Shown here: one piece after another, positions 1-8,878 of the stretch
How positions within the stretch are numbered: the stretch's first letter is position 1
How the letters are laid out: each line of letters starts with the position of its first letter
Assembly (NCBI RefSeq): GCF_900218015.1
Contig: NZ_UFQQ01000020.1
Coordinates: 25,654 to 89,653 of the forward strand
Direction of reading: 5' to 3'
Length of the DNA: 64,000 nucleotides
Origin: Rhodopseudomonas pentothenatexigens
GTDB lineage: Bacteria > Pseudomonadota > Alphaproteobacteria > Rhizobiales > Xanthobacteraceae
Translations under genes and position numbers: made by a program
The notes under the pieces: generated by a model
What the model was told of the DNA's origin: nothing
Seen by the model: only the letters and a program-made list of their open reading frames with translations
Database searches by the model: none

Positions 1-9
1 GTAATGCAT

Positions 10-24
10 TGTGCATAATGCACA
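10..24. promoter_or_regulatory. Palindromic operator candidate upstream of the GntR gene
   Basis: TGTGCAT-A-ATGCACA is a perfect 7-bp inverted repeat around a single central base. It sits inside a larger symmetric stretch, TGCATT at 5-10 and AATGCA at 17-22. It lies about 120 bp upstream of a GntR/FCD regulator, and regulators of this class bind short palindromes of this size. That the neighbouring regulator binds here is inference; the site could also control a gene to the left of the window. Confidence 0.4.
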
Positions 25-145
25 GCGATGCGGCAGCGATCCCGGACCGATCTGTGATATTGCGGGATTTAACGGCGGCTGCGCGACAACCTGGATGAGC
101 AGCCGGGCGGTCGCGACGAGCCGAAGGCAATCAGGGGAGTGAACG

Positions 146-844
146 ATGCGGAGACGCGGACAGCCCACGACGGTCCGCCAGCATGTCCTGCTCGATCTGC
201 GGACCAAGATTCTGCAGGGGCGCTACCCGGCCGGGACGCGGCTGCGCCAGGAGGAGATCGCGCGCCAGCTCGAGGTCAGCACCACGCCGGTGCGGGAAGC
301 GTTTCGGGACTTGCTGTCCGAAGGGCTGATCTCGCTCGACGCGCGGCGCGGCGCCGTGGTGCGCGGGCTGACGCTGGACGACGTCCAGGAAATTTATCAG
401 ATGCGGATCCGGCTGGAGCCGCTGTTGGCCGCGCGCACCTTCGATCGCATCACCGAAGACGATCTGGCGCGGGCGGAGATCTGCTATCGCAAGATGTGCG
501 GCAAGGTGTCGGCGCAGAGCTGGGCCGGCCTCAACGAGGAGTTTCATGCCGCGCTGACCGGCAACACCACCAGCGGCCGGCTCGGCGGCGTCGTCTACAA
601 TCTGGCCCACGCGGCCTCGCCTTACGTGGTGCTGTCGCTGTTCGCCGATCCCGACATCCGCGACATGAACAATCGCGATCATGCCGAACTGCTGGCGCTG
701 TATCGAGGTCGCGATCGCGACGGCGTGGTGGCGACCACCGAACGCCATCTGGCGCAGACGCTGCGGCTGATCGAACAGGAGGCGCAATTGAAGTCCGCGC
801 CTGTGCCGACCGACGACGACGAAATTCTCTCCGCCGCCCGCTGA
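146..844 (+). CDS. GntR family transcriptional regulator with FCD ligand domain
   Basis: A 232-residue FadR/VanR-type regulator. Residues about 10-75 form the winged helix-turn-helix (RQEEIARQLEVSTTPVREAF, then SLDARRGAVV for the wing). Residues about 80-220 are an all-helical FCD domain that in this family binds small carboxylates, often through a metal held by Asp and His residues (the HAELLAL and ERHLAQTL segments are visible). The ATG at 146 follows an AGGGGAG ribosome-binding site by six bases. No metabolic gene follows on the same strand, so the regulated pathway is unknown; it may lie upstream of the window. The palindrome at 10-24 is a candidate binding site. Confidence 0.85.
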   Translation: MRRRGQPTTVRQHVLLDLRTKILQGRYPAGTRLRQEEIARQLEVSTTPVREAFRDLLSEGLISLDARRGAVVRGLTLDDVQEIYQMRIRLEPLLAARTFDRITEDDLARAEICYRKMCGKVSAQSWAGLNEEFHAALTGNTTSGRLGGVVYNLAHAASPYVVLSLFADPDIRDMNNRDHAELLALYRGRDRDGVVATTERHLAQTLRLIEQEAQLKSAPVPTDDDEILSAAR

Positions 845-881
845 GGCCGACGCCGGCGCCGCTGGCCAACGTGCGGGCGCG

Positions 882-1244
882 CTACGTCCCCGACACCCAG
901 GCCAGCAGCAGCGCGAAGCCGGCGAGCCCGACGGTGACGTGCGTGCCGAGCAGGACGTTCGCGCCGACCGGCGAGCGCCGCGCCAGCGCGGCGATGAAGC
1001 CGGAGAACGCCGACACCGCGAACAGACCGGCCGCGATCTTGCCGAAAGATACGCTATCCGTCGTCGCGGCTCCATCGGGCGTGCCGTGCAGCAGCATCAC
1101 CAGGGTTTCGAGGCCGCCGAAGCCGAGCAGCAAATGCAGCGCCACCAGCCCCTGCTTCCGCTCGCCGCGCAGATAGAGCAGCCCGAGATACAGCCCCAAC
1201 GCCGTCGCCGCGCTGAGGATCACCAGCACAGGAGCCACCGTCAT
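882..1244 (-). CDS. Small integral membrane protein of unknown function
   Basis: A 120-residue protein with about four hydrophobic segments (starting VAPVLVILSAATALGLYLGL and ending LAGFALLLAWVSGT), separated by short charged loops (LRGERKQG, ARRSPVG). An in-frame GTG five codons upstream (1259) is possible, but the ATG at 1244 is preceded by GGAGG at ideal spacing, so it was chosen. It converges with the GntR gene with under 40 bp between. I do not recognise a named family; it looks like the unnamed conserved membrane proteins common in Bradyrhizobium relatives. No function is proposed. Confidence 0.65.
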   Translation of the reverse strand: MTVAPVLVILSAATALGLYLGLLYLRGERKQGLVALHLLLGFGGLETLVMLLHGTPDGAATTDSVSFGKIAAGLFAVSAFSGFIAALARRSPVGANVLLGTHVTVGLAGFALLLAWVSGT

Positions 1245-1315
1245 TCCGCCTCCGAACACTTCGTTGCGAGGCTGGATTTAAGCATGGAGGTCCCAGGTTG
1301 AGAACAGTTTCTCTG

Positions 1316-1461
1316 CCCGTCATTCCGGGGCACGCGCGCAGCGCGTGAATCCGGAATCCCGACGTGCTGGTGCACGGCGCCGCCGCGCACCTTGCGGCAT
1401 CTTCCTTGGCGATCACCGCGAGATTCCGGGTTCGCGCTGGCGCGCGCCTCGGAATGACGAG
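1316..1461. repeat. Interspersed imperfect palindrome (REP-like)
   Basis: The left arm at about 1316-1362 (CGTCATTCCGGGGC onward) and the right arm at about 1417-1461 (ending CTCGGAATGACGAG) are near reverse complements, so the region can fold into one long hairpin. Palindromes framed by CGTCATTCCG and CGGAATGACG are familiar intergenic repeats in Bradyrhizobium and Rhodopseudomonas genomes (recollection, not a search). It lies between the ends of two minus-strand genes and holds no convincing gene. Confidence 0.6.
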
Positions 1462-1476
1462 AACAAGCGGCGGCCC

Positions 1477-3273
1477 CTACGCCACCGACTTGGCGTGGGT
1501 GAGCTGGTTGATCTTGCGGATGTGCTCCACCGCGTCCTGGGCGGCCTGGCTGTGGGTGAACAGCTCCAGCTCTTCGACCTCGCGGTCATCGACCGGGGTG
1601 ATTGCCGTATCGGTGTAGCTGAGCCGGTTCGGGTCGTTGCGGATCTTGCGGCGCAGGCCGTCGATCCAGAACCAGTGCCGGACGTTCTGCACCAGCTTTC
1701 GCGCGCCCCCGGCGACCAGCTTCGGATAGAACACCAGCGCCGGCTCGACCGGCAGCGTCGGCCGGCGGTCGAGCCGGTATTTCAGCCGGATGATGCCGCC
1801 CTGCAGCGGATGCACCTTCTCGATCCGGACCATCGACGAGAACAGGAAGATCATCGACGCCAGCCGCGACACGCCGACGCCGGTCGCGGCGGCACGGCGC
1901 AGCATCCGCTCGATGTGTTCGGCCGAGTAGTACAGCTCCCACGCCTTCAAATATGCGCCCTGCCACTGCTCCCGGCTCATCTTCGGATGCGGCGTGACGA
2001 CGTGCTCGATGTCGAAGCGGTTGAGGTCGCTGTCCATCGCCACGCCCTGCTTGAACAGGCGCTGGTGATCCTCGGAGCCCGGCAGCGGCGTCAGACAGAA
2101 GAACTCCAGGATGTCGAGCGGCAGCTCCTTCTGGATGATCGCGATATCCTCGGCGATGCTCTCCGGCGTGTCGTGCGGAAAGCCGAGAATGTAGCCCGCA
2201 TAGGTGATCACCCCGGCCTTCTTCCAAGCCAGCAGCATCTGGCGATATTCGGTGATCTTGTTCTGACGCTTCTTGGCCGAGGCGAGATTCTGCGGGTTGA
2301 TACTTTCAAGCCCCAGGAAGGTCCGGACCACGCCGGCCGCCCGCGCCTTGTCGATGAAGCCGTCGATCTTGTGGCACAGCGTATCGACCTGGATCACCAG
2401 CTTGATGTCCTTCTGCCCGGTCGCGGCGAATTCGCGGCGCAGCGCAGCGAGCCGGTCGAGGATCACCTCCCAGTCCTTGTTGCGGGCGAAATTGTCGTCG
2501 GTCATGAAGAACCAGTTGACGCCCTGCGCCATGTTGGCGCGCACCAAGCGCTCGATATCGTCGGCGCTGCGGCCGCGCGACTTGCGGCCCTGCACGTTGA
2601 TGATGGTGCAGAACGAGCACTGATACGGACAGCCGCGTCCCGCATCGAACGAGGTCTGCAGGCTGAACGTGCCCTTGAGGAATTTGCGCGGCAGCACCGG
2701 GGTCGGCGCGCCTTCCAGGCACGGCAGGTCGTTCAGGTAGTTGTACAGCGGCTTCAGCGCGCCGCTGGCAGCGTCGCGCAGCAGCTCGTCGCAGCGGCCT
2801 TCGAGTTCGCCGGCGTACAAAGTGACACCGAGATCGAGCGCCTCCTGCAGATCCGGCTGAATGCCCGGCAGCATCGCGATGCAGCCGGAGACGTGGAAGC
2901 CGCCGATCGCCACCGGCACCCCGGCGGCCCGTAGCGGGCGGGCGATATCCATCGCGCGCGGGAACTGATTGGACTGCACCCCGACGATGAACACCAGCCC
3001 GAAGAAGTCATGAGCCCGGAACCGCTCGACGATCTGCGGAATACGCGTGCGGGTATTGATCTCGTCCGCCGCCGTAATATCGATCTCGACGTCGCCGAGA
3101 ACGCGGCGCTGCCGGGCGTCTTCCGCGAGACTATAGACCACTGCCAGCGAGTTCGAAGGTATGAAGGACCTGAACCACTGGATGACGTAGCCGTCGTCGT
3201 CGTAGTGCGATGGTTTGATCAGTGCGATCTGGAACCGTTTCGACGGCCGCGCCGCCGGTTGCACATTCGCCAT
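1477..3273 (-). CDS. B12-binding-domain radical SAM protein
   Basis: About 598 residues. The N-terminal third (about 15-165) has the Rossmann-like cobalamin-binding layout (IALIKPSHYDDDGYVIQW, then a GGFHVSG loop). It is followed by a radical SAM TIM barrel with the cluster motif CPYQCSFC at roughly residues 215-222. A long C-terminal region has no recognised domain. Members use a [4Fe-4S] cluster and SAM, usually with cobalamin, for methylations or rearrangements of unreactive carbons. The chosen ATG has GAGG eight bases upstream; a GTG four codons earlier (3285) is the alternative. It stands alone, with no pathway genes beside it, so the substrate cannot be inferred. It is longer than the hopanoid methylase HpnP and I do not equate them. 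Confidence 0.8.
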   Translation of the reverse strand: MANVQPAARPSKRFQIALIKPSHYDDDGYVIQWFRSFIPSNSLAVVYSLAEDARQRRVLGDVEIDITAADEINTRTRIPQIVERFRAHDFFGLVFIVGVQSNQFPRAMDIARPLRAAGVPVAIGGFHVSGCIAMLPGIQPDLQEALDLGVTLYAGELEGRCDELLRDAASGALKPLYNYLNDLPCLEGAPTPVLPRKFLKGTFSLQTSFDAGRGCPYQCSFCTIINVQGRKSRGRSADDIERLVRANMAQGVNWFFMTDDNFARNKDWEVILDRLAALRREFAATGQKDIKLVIQVDTLCHKIDGFIDKARAAGVVRTFLGLESINPQNLASAKKRQNKITEYRQMLLAWKKAGVITYAGYILGFPHDTPESIAEDIAIIQKELPLDILEFFCLTPLPGSEDHQRLFKQGVAMDSDLNRFDIEHVVTPHPKMSREQWQGAYLKAWELYYSAEHIERMLRRAAATGVGVSRLASMIFLFSSMVRIEKVHPLQGGIIRLKYRLDRRPTLPVEPALVFYPKLVAGGARKLVQNVRHWFWIDGLRRKIRNDPNRLSYTDTAITPVDDREVEELELFTHSQAAQDAVEHIRKINQLTHAKSVA

Positions 3274-3529
3274 TGCCGCCCTCACCTGCTCTCGCAGCCG
3301 AAAGCGGTCCCGCCCTCGGCCTCCCGCATAAGAGCTTGGCTCAGGTCGCCGGGCGCTGGCAAGGACGCCCGGCGCAACTCACTCAATTATCGCTGCAAAC
3401 TAATCGCATATGTTGCGGCCGGGGTACTAACCGTACGCTAACTGGCCAGCGACCGCCCCGATGAGACGCAACTGCAACAGGTGTGTCTCAATTTGCACAG
3501 CGGGCTGGGAACTCAGTCGCGGTAAGTCG

Positions 3530-4129
3530 TCACTCCGGCTTCCGCACCGTCACGTGCAGGAACCGGGCGAGTTGCTGATCAAATCCCTTGCCTTCACTGG
3601 TCTCGACCGCGACCGATGCCCAGGTGCCGGCTTCCGCGTACTGCGCGCGCAGCCACTCCTCCGACGGATAATTGTAGTAACGCGCGAGCTTGTCGCGCCC
3701 CTCGCCGTCGCCGGACTTGTAGCTGGCGTAGAACAGGCCGCCGGGCTTCAACGACCGCCAGATCAGCTTCAGCACGTCGGCAAGCTCGTCCCTCGGCACG
3801 TGCAGCAGGCAGGCGTGAGCCCAAACGGCGCCGTAAACTTCGACCGCGTCGAGCTGATGGAACAGCATGGTGCGGACCGGTCGTCCGAGCCGGCGCGAGG
3901 CTTCGGCCGCCAGTTCCGGAGAGCCGTCGGTCGGGTCCACGTCGAAGCCGGCCGCGAGCATCGCTTCGGCCTGGTAGCCGGCCCCGCAGCCGAGTTCGAG
4001 GATCCTGGCGCCCGCCGGCAGTTCGTCCAGGAACTTGGTCAGCGTCACGCTGCGTGGCTGGCGCTCGGCGTAAGCGGTGGCGTTGCCGCGGTAGAACCGC
4101 AGCGTGTCGTCGTCGAAAGCTTGGGTCAT
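3530..4129 (-). CDS. Class I SAM-dependent methyltransferase
   Basis: A 199-residue single-domain protein. Motif I is ARILELGCGAGYQ at about residues 41-53, followed by an acidic loop (DVDPTDGSPELA) that would hold the SAM ribose, and the motif near GAVWAHACLLHVPRDELADV. This matches the methyltransferase 11/25 families, which methylate small molecules or modify tRNA or lipids; the substrate is not evident. It is preceded on its strand by argC with a 65-bp gap, but no functional link is obvious. The 256 bp between it and the radical SAM gene show no gene or RNA. Confidence 0.8.
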   Translation of the reverse strand: MTQAFDDDTLRFYRGNATAYAERQPRSVTLTKFLDELPAGARILELGCGAGYQAEAMLAAGFDVDPTDGSPELAAEASRRLGRPVRTMLFHQLDAVEVYGAVWAHACLLHVPRDELADVLKLIWRSLKPGGLFYASYKSGDGEGRDKLARYYNYPSEEWLRAQYAEAGTWASVAVETSEGKGFDQQLARFLHVTVRKPE

Positions 4130-4194
4130 GGCGATTTCCGAGTGACGCGGCTCCCGGTCGCGAAACCGCGAGCCGCAATGCTGAGAGCGATCCG

Positions 4195-5190
4195 CTAGTC
4201 GACCCCACCGGTGTCGGGCAAGCCCAGCATCAGTCGCATGTTCTGCACCGCGGCGCCGGAGGCGCCCTTGCCGAGATTGTCGAGCCGCGCCACCAGCACC
4301 GCCTGGCGGTGGGCATCGCTGCCGAACACGTAGAGTTCAAGCTGGTTGGTGTCGTTCAGCGCTTCCGGTTCGATCCGGCCGCCGGCGTAGGGCGCAGCAT
4401 CGAGCGGCGGCACCGACACATAGATACTGCCGGCATAGCGCTGCGCCAGCGCGGCGTGCAGGTCGGCGGCCGCCGGCTTGCCCGGCAGCGTGTCGAGATG
4501 CAGCGGCACCGACACCAGCATGCCCTGGCGGAAGTTGCCGACCGAGGGGATGAAGATCGGCCGGCGCGACAACGCCGAATACTTCTGGGTTTCCGGCAGA
4601 TGCTTGTGCGCGAAGCCGAGGCCGTAAAGCTCGAACGCCGGCGCGGTGCCGGCTTCGTAGGCCGCGATCATCGACTTGCCGCCGCCGGAATAGCCGCTGA
4701 CGGCGTTGATCGTCACCGGATAGTCGGCCGGCAGCAGGCCGGCATCGACCAGCGGCCGCAGCAGCGCGATGCCGCCGGTCGGATAGCAGCCCGGATTGGC
4801 GACCTTCTTGGCGGCACGGATGTTGTCGGCCTGGTCCGGCGCCAGCTCGGCGAAGCCATAGACCCAGTCCGGCGCGACCCGGAACGCGGTCGAGGCGTCG
4901 AGCACCTTCGGGCCTGACGCGCCGAGCTCGTCGATCAGCGCCACCGTCTCCTTCGCGGCATCGTCCGGCAGGCACAGGATGACGAGATCGACCTCGGCCA
5001 TCAGCGCACGCTTGGCGGCGGCGTCCTTGCGCTTGTCCTCGGCGATATCCTTGACGGTGACCTGGCCGTGGCGGGCCAGCCGCTCGCGGATGCCGAGACC
5101 GGTGGTGCCGGCAGCGCCGTCGATGAACACCACCGGCTTGCCGCTCGCAGCCCGCGTCTGGCCTGGATTGGTGCTGTCGGTCAGGGTCAT
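4195..5190 (-). CDS. argC: N-acetyl-gamma-glutamyl-phosphate reductase
   Basis: This enzyme carries out the third step of arginine synthesis, NADPH-dependent reduction of N-acetylglutamyl 5-phosphate to the semialdehyde, in the cytoplasm. The sequence shows a Rossmann nucleotide-binding loop ([17 protein letters not shown], about residues 22-38), the catalytic cysteine C135 in NPGCYPTGG, and the GYSGGGKSM segment. Its length of 331 residues fits the shorter class-2 ArgC of alphaproteobacteria. The gene lies 14 bp downstream of the PaiB-like gene on the same strand, close enough for co-transcription, though that partner has no known part in arginine synthesis. Confidence 0.95.
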   Translation of the reverse strand: MTLTDSTNPGQTRAASGKPVVFIDGAAGTTGLGIRERLARHGQVTVKDIAEDKRKDAAAKRALMAEVDLVILCLPDDAAKETVALIDELGASGPKVLDASTAFRVAPDWVYGFAELAPDQADNIRAAKKVANPGCYPTGGIALLRPLVDAGLLPADYPVTINAVSGYSGGGKSMIAAYEAGTAPAFELYGLGFAHKHLPETQKYSALSRRPIFIPSVGNFRQGMLVSVPLHLDTLPGKPAAADLHAALAQRYAGSIYVSVPPLDAAPYAGGRIEPEALNDTNQLELYVFGSDAHRQAVLVARLDNLGKGASGAAVQNMRLMLGLPDTGGVD

Positions 5191-5204
5191 TTATCGCTCC
5201 TTGA

Positions 5205-5870
5205 TCAAGCGGGTTCGCCGGCGAGTACCGGCACGGTGTAATCCAGATGCGGCCGCAGCGCGACCATCTCGGCCGCGATCTCCTGCGAGCCGGGGTCGGG
5301 CTGGCGCGCCAGCGCGGCGGCGACCGCGACGTGATCGGCGTCGGACTTGTGCTGGTTGAGCTTGAAGCTGCCCGCCACCGCATCCACCCGCATCATCACC
5401 CCGACGATCGCCTGCTTCATCGCATTGCGCCGGCCGGCCGCCATCTTGGCCATCGTCCACGGCGGCTTCGGCGCCAGCGCGGTCTCGAACAAGGAGCTGA
5501 CGTCGTCGAGTTGCGCGTCCAGTTCGCTGGCCGACATCACCGCCGCCGGACCGGTCAGCTGCACGCTCTTGTACAACCAGGTCGGCACCTGATCCGGCGA
5601 AGCGTACCAGTCAGCCGACACATAGGCATGACCGGCGGTCACCGCCATCAGCCACGGGGTGCGGGCATCGGCGCAGCGCGCCAGCGGATTGTTGCGCGCA
5701 ATGTGGAACGACAACAGCGGCGTGCCGTCGCTAGCATATTGGATCGCGAACGGCAGCGGCGATGCGATCGGCCCGGCGGCGTCATGGGCGCAAGCGAGAC
5801 CGAAACCCTGCGCCGCCGCGAACGCAAGGCAGGCGGACCGGTCGGGCTTGAACTGGGGTGGCGCATACAT
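5205..5870 (-). CDS. PaiB-like FMN-binding protein
   Basis: A 221-residue protein of the PaiB family (FMN-binding negative transcriptional regulator in Bacillus), with a split-barrel flavin fold. Diagnostic segments are MYAPPQFKPD at the N terminus, a central VSADWYASPDQVPTWLY, and GSFKLNQHKSDAD near residue 190. An open frame runs further upstream to 6209, but the family begins at MYAPPQF, and the ATG at 5870 has GGAG upstream. In alphaproteobacteria these genes are often not beside sporulation-type targets, so a redox or flavin-linked role is as likely as transcriptional control. Probably co-transcribed with argC. Confidence 0.85.
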   Translation of the reverse strand: MYAPPQFKPDRSACLAFAAAQGFGLACAHDAAGPIASPLPFAIQYASDGTPLLSFHIARNNPLARCADARTPWLMAVTAGHAYVSADWYASPDQVPTWLYKSVQLTGPAAVMSASELDAQLDDVSSLFETALAPKPPWTMAKMAAGRRNAMKQAIVGVMMRVDAVAGSFKLNQHKSDADHVAVAAALARQPDPGSQEIAAEMVALRPHLDYTVPVLAGEPA

Positions 5871-6318
5871 CGAAAGGCTCCTGGTTTGAACGGGAGCCGC
5901 CGGATCGAGTGCGCGTAAGGGGGATGTGAAGCTCACCTGCCGCGGACCGTAACCGGCGGCAGGGACGACGCTGTCAGACGCGCGCGTCAACCCATGCCGC
6001 GGGACTGCGGCGGCGGGCTTTGGCGGTGGTGAGCGCGTTGAGCATGGCGCGTTGATAGGAGCGGTCGCGGCCCCGGTCAACCCGCGATCCGCGCAGATCT
6101 CAGGCTCGATCATGACGACGCTGCCGCCCGCACGGCTTGCCAATCGCACTATTGGGCTGTATTCCCCGCGCACTGGTCGGCAGTTCACCAAGGCGTCGCT
6201 GTCCCGCATGGGAAGCTAAACCTGCCTGTTTCCTCGATCGGCTGACACTTGTCCCGTGCCGCCGTCGTAAGTCAGCGACCAACGACATTCTTCGTTCGGC
6301 ACGATCGAGGATGAGGTC
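5871..6318. other. Divergent intergenic region without a recognised gene
   Basis: These 448 bp separate the minus-strand PaiB-like gene from the plus-strand DUF2087 gene. Both strands have short open frames, but none has a ribosome-binding site or a familiar product. No tRNA-like, riboswitch-like or repeat structure was seen. It presumably holds two divergent promoters, none of which matches a consensus well enough to mark. Confidence 0.5.
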
Positions 6319-6864
6319 ATGACCAGAACTGTTTTCCCGTTCGCCACCCAGGATGTCTCCGCGCTGGCGCGTGCGCTCAACCGCGAGCTCGACGCCCAGG
6401 GCCACAAGCTCGGCCATGTCGAGATGCTGAACCTGCTGGCGCGCTCGGCCGGCTACCGCAACTTCCAGCATTTTCGCGCGCAGTTCGACGCCGAGCAGCG
6501 GCTGCAACGCCAGCCCGAAACTGAACCGGTGGCCGATCTGCAGAAGGTCGCGCAGGCGACCCGTTACTTCGACGCCGGCGGCGTGCTCACCCGATGGCCG
6601 AAGAAGGCCAGCCATCGCCTGCTCTGCCTGTGGGTGATGTGGTCGCGGGTGCCGGCGGGACGCGAGCTGAGCGAAAAGCAGCTCAACGAGCTGCTGCTCG
6701 GCCATCACGGCTTCGGCGATCACGCGCTGCTGCGCCGCATGATGTGCGACACCGGCCTGATGACCCGCACCCGCGACGGGCGGGTATATCGCCGGGTCGA
6801 GCAGAAGCCGCCGCCGGAAGCGGTGGCGCTGATCCGCCACCTCGCCCCGCGGCTCGCGGCCTGA
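6319..6864 (+). CDS. DUF2087 domain protein
   Basis: A 181-residue protein. Its C-terminal 90 residues match the DUF2087 pattern: RWPKKASHRLL, then LSEKQLNELLLGHHGFGDHA, then LRRMMCDTGLMTRTRDGRVY. That resembles a winged helix and is found in some metal-regulator-like proteins. The first 55 residues are helical (LARALNRELDAQGHKLGHVE, LLARSAGYRNFQHFRA), like the short N-terminal modules of small DNA-associated proteins. The ATG at 6319 follows GAGGATGAGGTC. The alpha/beta hydrolase begins 32 bp downstream, so the two may form an operon. A nucleic-acid-binding role is inferred only from the fold. Confidence 0.75.
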   Translation: MTRTVFPFATQDVSALARALNRELDAQGHKLGHVEMLNLLARSAGYRNFQHFRAQFDAEQRLQRQPETEPVADLQKVAQATRYFDAGGVLTRWPKKASHRLLCLWVMWSRVPAGRELSEKQLNELLLGHHGFGDHALLRRMMCDTGLMTRTRDGRVYRRVEQKPPPEAVALIRHLAPRLAA

Positions 6865-6896
6865 TCGCCGGCTAAGCCAGACAAACGAGGCGCATC

Positions 6897-7802
6897 ATGA
6901 CGACTCCCCAGACCTGGGGCGGCGGCGCGCTGCCGCTCGCCCTGCCCGCGGCCACGCTCGATCGGACCGCGCGCGGGCCGATCGAACTCGCTCATTGCGG
7001 CAATGGTCCGGCCGTGCTCGCTTTGCACGGGGGCATGGGCGGCTATGACCAGAGCCTGCTGCTCGGCCGCGCGGTGCTCGGCGACGCGCCGGCGCATCGC
7101 GTGCTGGCTCTGTCGCGGCCCGGCTATCTCGGCACGCCGCAATCGAGCGGTTCGTCCCCTAGCGCGCAGGCCGATCTCTACGCGGCGCTGCTCGACACGC
7201 TGGCGATCGAGCGGGCCGCAGTGATCGCCGTCTCGGCCGGCGGCCCGTCGGCACTGCACTTCGCCCTCCGCCATCCCGACCGCTGTGCAGCCGTAGTTCT
7301 TGTATCGTGCTGCACCGGCACTCTGGCTATTCCCCCGGAGGTCCGGTCACGGCTGCCGATGATGCGCTGGATGGCACGGCTGCCATGGCTGACGAGCTGG
7401 CTGGCGCGGCGAGCCGCGCGCCATCCGGACAGGGCCGCAGAGCGGGCTATTCCGGATCCGGTCGTGCGGGCGCGAACGCTGGCCGATCCGTCGGCCAGCG
7501 CGATGCTCGCGGCGCTGCAGACCAGCGTGTTCGTGCGGATGGCGGAGCGTCTGCCCGGAACGCTCAGCGACACCGCCACCTTCGCCACGATGCCGCCGAT
7601 CGACGCCGCGCGCCATGTTCCGCCACTACTCGCGATCCACGGCACTGCGGATCGTGTCGTGCCGTTCGCGCACGGCGAGCGCGTCGCGCGGGAGTCCCCG
7701 CGCGGCGAGCTGGTGGCGATCGAAGGCGGCGAACACGTCAGCCTGTTCACCCATCTCGACGAGGTGCGCGCGCGTGCACGCGCCTTTCTCAGGCAAGCCT
7801 GA
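6897..7802 (+). CDS. Alpha/beta hydrolase
   Basis: A 301-residue single-domain alpha/beta hydrolase. An oxyanion-hole region HGGMGGYDQS (about residue 44) is followed by the nucleophile elbow VSAGGPSA (Ser near residue 114), then an acid in HGTADRVVPF and the histidine in GGEHVSLF near the C terminus, so the catalytic triad looks complete. The nucleophile motif S-A-G-G is a common variant of G-x-S-x-G. The substrate is unknown. It is 32 bp after the DUF2087 gene on the same strand and converges on the metallo-hydrolase with 3 bp between. Confidence 0.85.
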   Translation: MTTPQTWGGGALPLALPAATLDRTARGPIELAHCGNGPAVLALHGGMGGYDQSLLLGRAVLGDAPAHRVLALSRPGYLGTPQSSGSSPSAQADLYAALLDTLAIERAAVIAVSAGGPSALHFALRHPDRCAAVVLVSCCTGTLAIPPEVRSRLPMMRWMARLPWLTSWLARRAARHPDRAAERAIPDPVVRARTLADPSASAMLAALQTSVFVRMAERLPGTLSDTATFATMPPIDAARHVPPLLAIHGTADRVVPFAHGERVARESPRGELVAIEGGEHVSLFTHLDEVRARARAFLRQA

Positions 7803-7805
7803 TCG

Positions 7806-8795
7806 TCAGATCACCGGACTCCACGGCGCTGGCACCAACCGGTAGCCGTCGCCGTCCTTGGCGACATGCCCCATCGCCGGGAACGGGAAATGGAAGCCCT
7901 GCACCCGCATCTTCTCGGCGGCGAGCATGTCGTAGGTCTTGCGCCGGGTGGTCTCGGCCATCGCCGGATCCTGGTCGAACATCAGGTGCCAGCCGGGGTG
8001 CGCGACGAACAGCGCCGGCAGGTTGGTGACATCGGACTGGATGAACACCTTGTCGGCGCCGGACGACAGCACGAACGAGGTGTGACCGGGGGTGTGGCCA
8101 CGGGTCTCGACCGCCAACAGGCCGGGCGCGACGTCCTTGCCCCATTCGTAGGGCGTAACCTTCTTGTTCAGCCCGGCGTCGAACACTTTTCGCGCGGTCT
8201 GGAACACGCTCTGCATCCGCCCCGACGGCGCGCGGCTCATCTCGCCGTCGTCCATGAAGTATTTCCACTCCGCCGCCGGCACCAGCACCTCGGCGTTCGG
8301 GAACGCCGGCTTGCCGGACGCATCGAGCAGGCCATTGATGTGGTCGGCGTGGAAATGCGAGATCACTACCAGATCGACCGCCTTCGGATCGAACCCGGCG
8401 GCGGCCATGTTGCTTCCGAACTGGCCGACATTGCCTTTGCTCGACGCGAACGCGCCGGGCCCGTTGCCGGTGTCGAGCACCACCAGCTTGCCGCCGGTGT
8501 TGATCACCAGCGGCGCGAACTGGATCGAGATCTTGTCCTTCGGCAGGAACGCGGCCTCCAGCGCTTCGCTGACCTCATCCTTCATCACGTTGGTGACGAA
8601 GCCGTCGGACAGCGGGAACGTATTGATGCCGTCGGAAATCACGTTCACCTGGGCGTCGCCGACCCGGTAGCGGTAGAAGCTCGGCGCCTGCTTGTCGGCG
8701 GCCGGCGCCGCGGCGTGGGCAGGCGCGGCCTTCAGCAACGGTGCCGCCGCAAGCGCGGCGGTCGCAGTGAGGGCGTGACGTCGGGTCAGATCCAT
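7806..8795 (-). CDS. Tat-exported metallo-beta-lactamase-fold hydrolase
   Basis: A 329-residue protein. It starts with a twin-arginine signal (TRRHALTATAAL, then an alanine-rich h-region ending near AHAAA, residue 31), so export in folded form to the periplasm is likely. The MBL metal-binding motif SHFHADH lies near residue 147. Further ligands are in RGHTPGHTSF and the final GFHFPFPAMGH, and QSDVTNLPAL follows the family pattern. The arrangement resembles methyl-parathion-hydrolase and lactonase-like members, which hydrolyse esters, lactones or phosphotriesters. The natural substrate cannot be read from sequence; no substrate-linked gene lies beside it. Confidence 0.85.
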   Translation of the reverse strand: MDLTRRHALTATAALAAAPLLKAAPAHAAAPAADKQAPSFYRYRVGDAQVNVISDGINTFPLSDGFVTNVMKDEVSEALEAAFLPKDKISIQFAPLVINTGGKLVVLDTGNGPGAFASSKGNVGQFGSNMAAAGFDPKAVDLVVISHFHADHINGLLDASGKPAFPNAEVLVPAAEWKYFMDDGEMSRAPSGRMQSVFQTARKVFDAGLNKKVTPYEWGKDVAPGLLAVETRGHTPGHTSFVLSSGADKVFIQSDVTNLPALFVAHPGWHLMFDQDPAMAETTRRKTYDMLAAEKMRVQGFHFPFPAMGHVAKDGDGYRLVPAPWSPVI

Positions 8796-8878
8796 GGCGT
8801 GTCCTCGCTGGTGATTTGCGCCGCAGTCTAAGCTGCAACCGATGGCGCGATCACGTCATGACGCGCATTTGATCGGCG

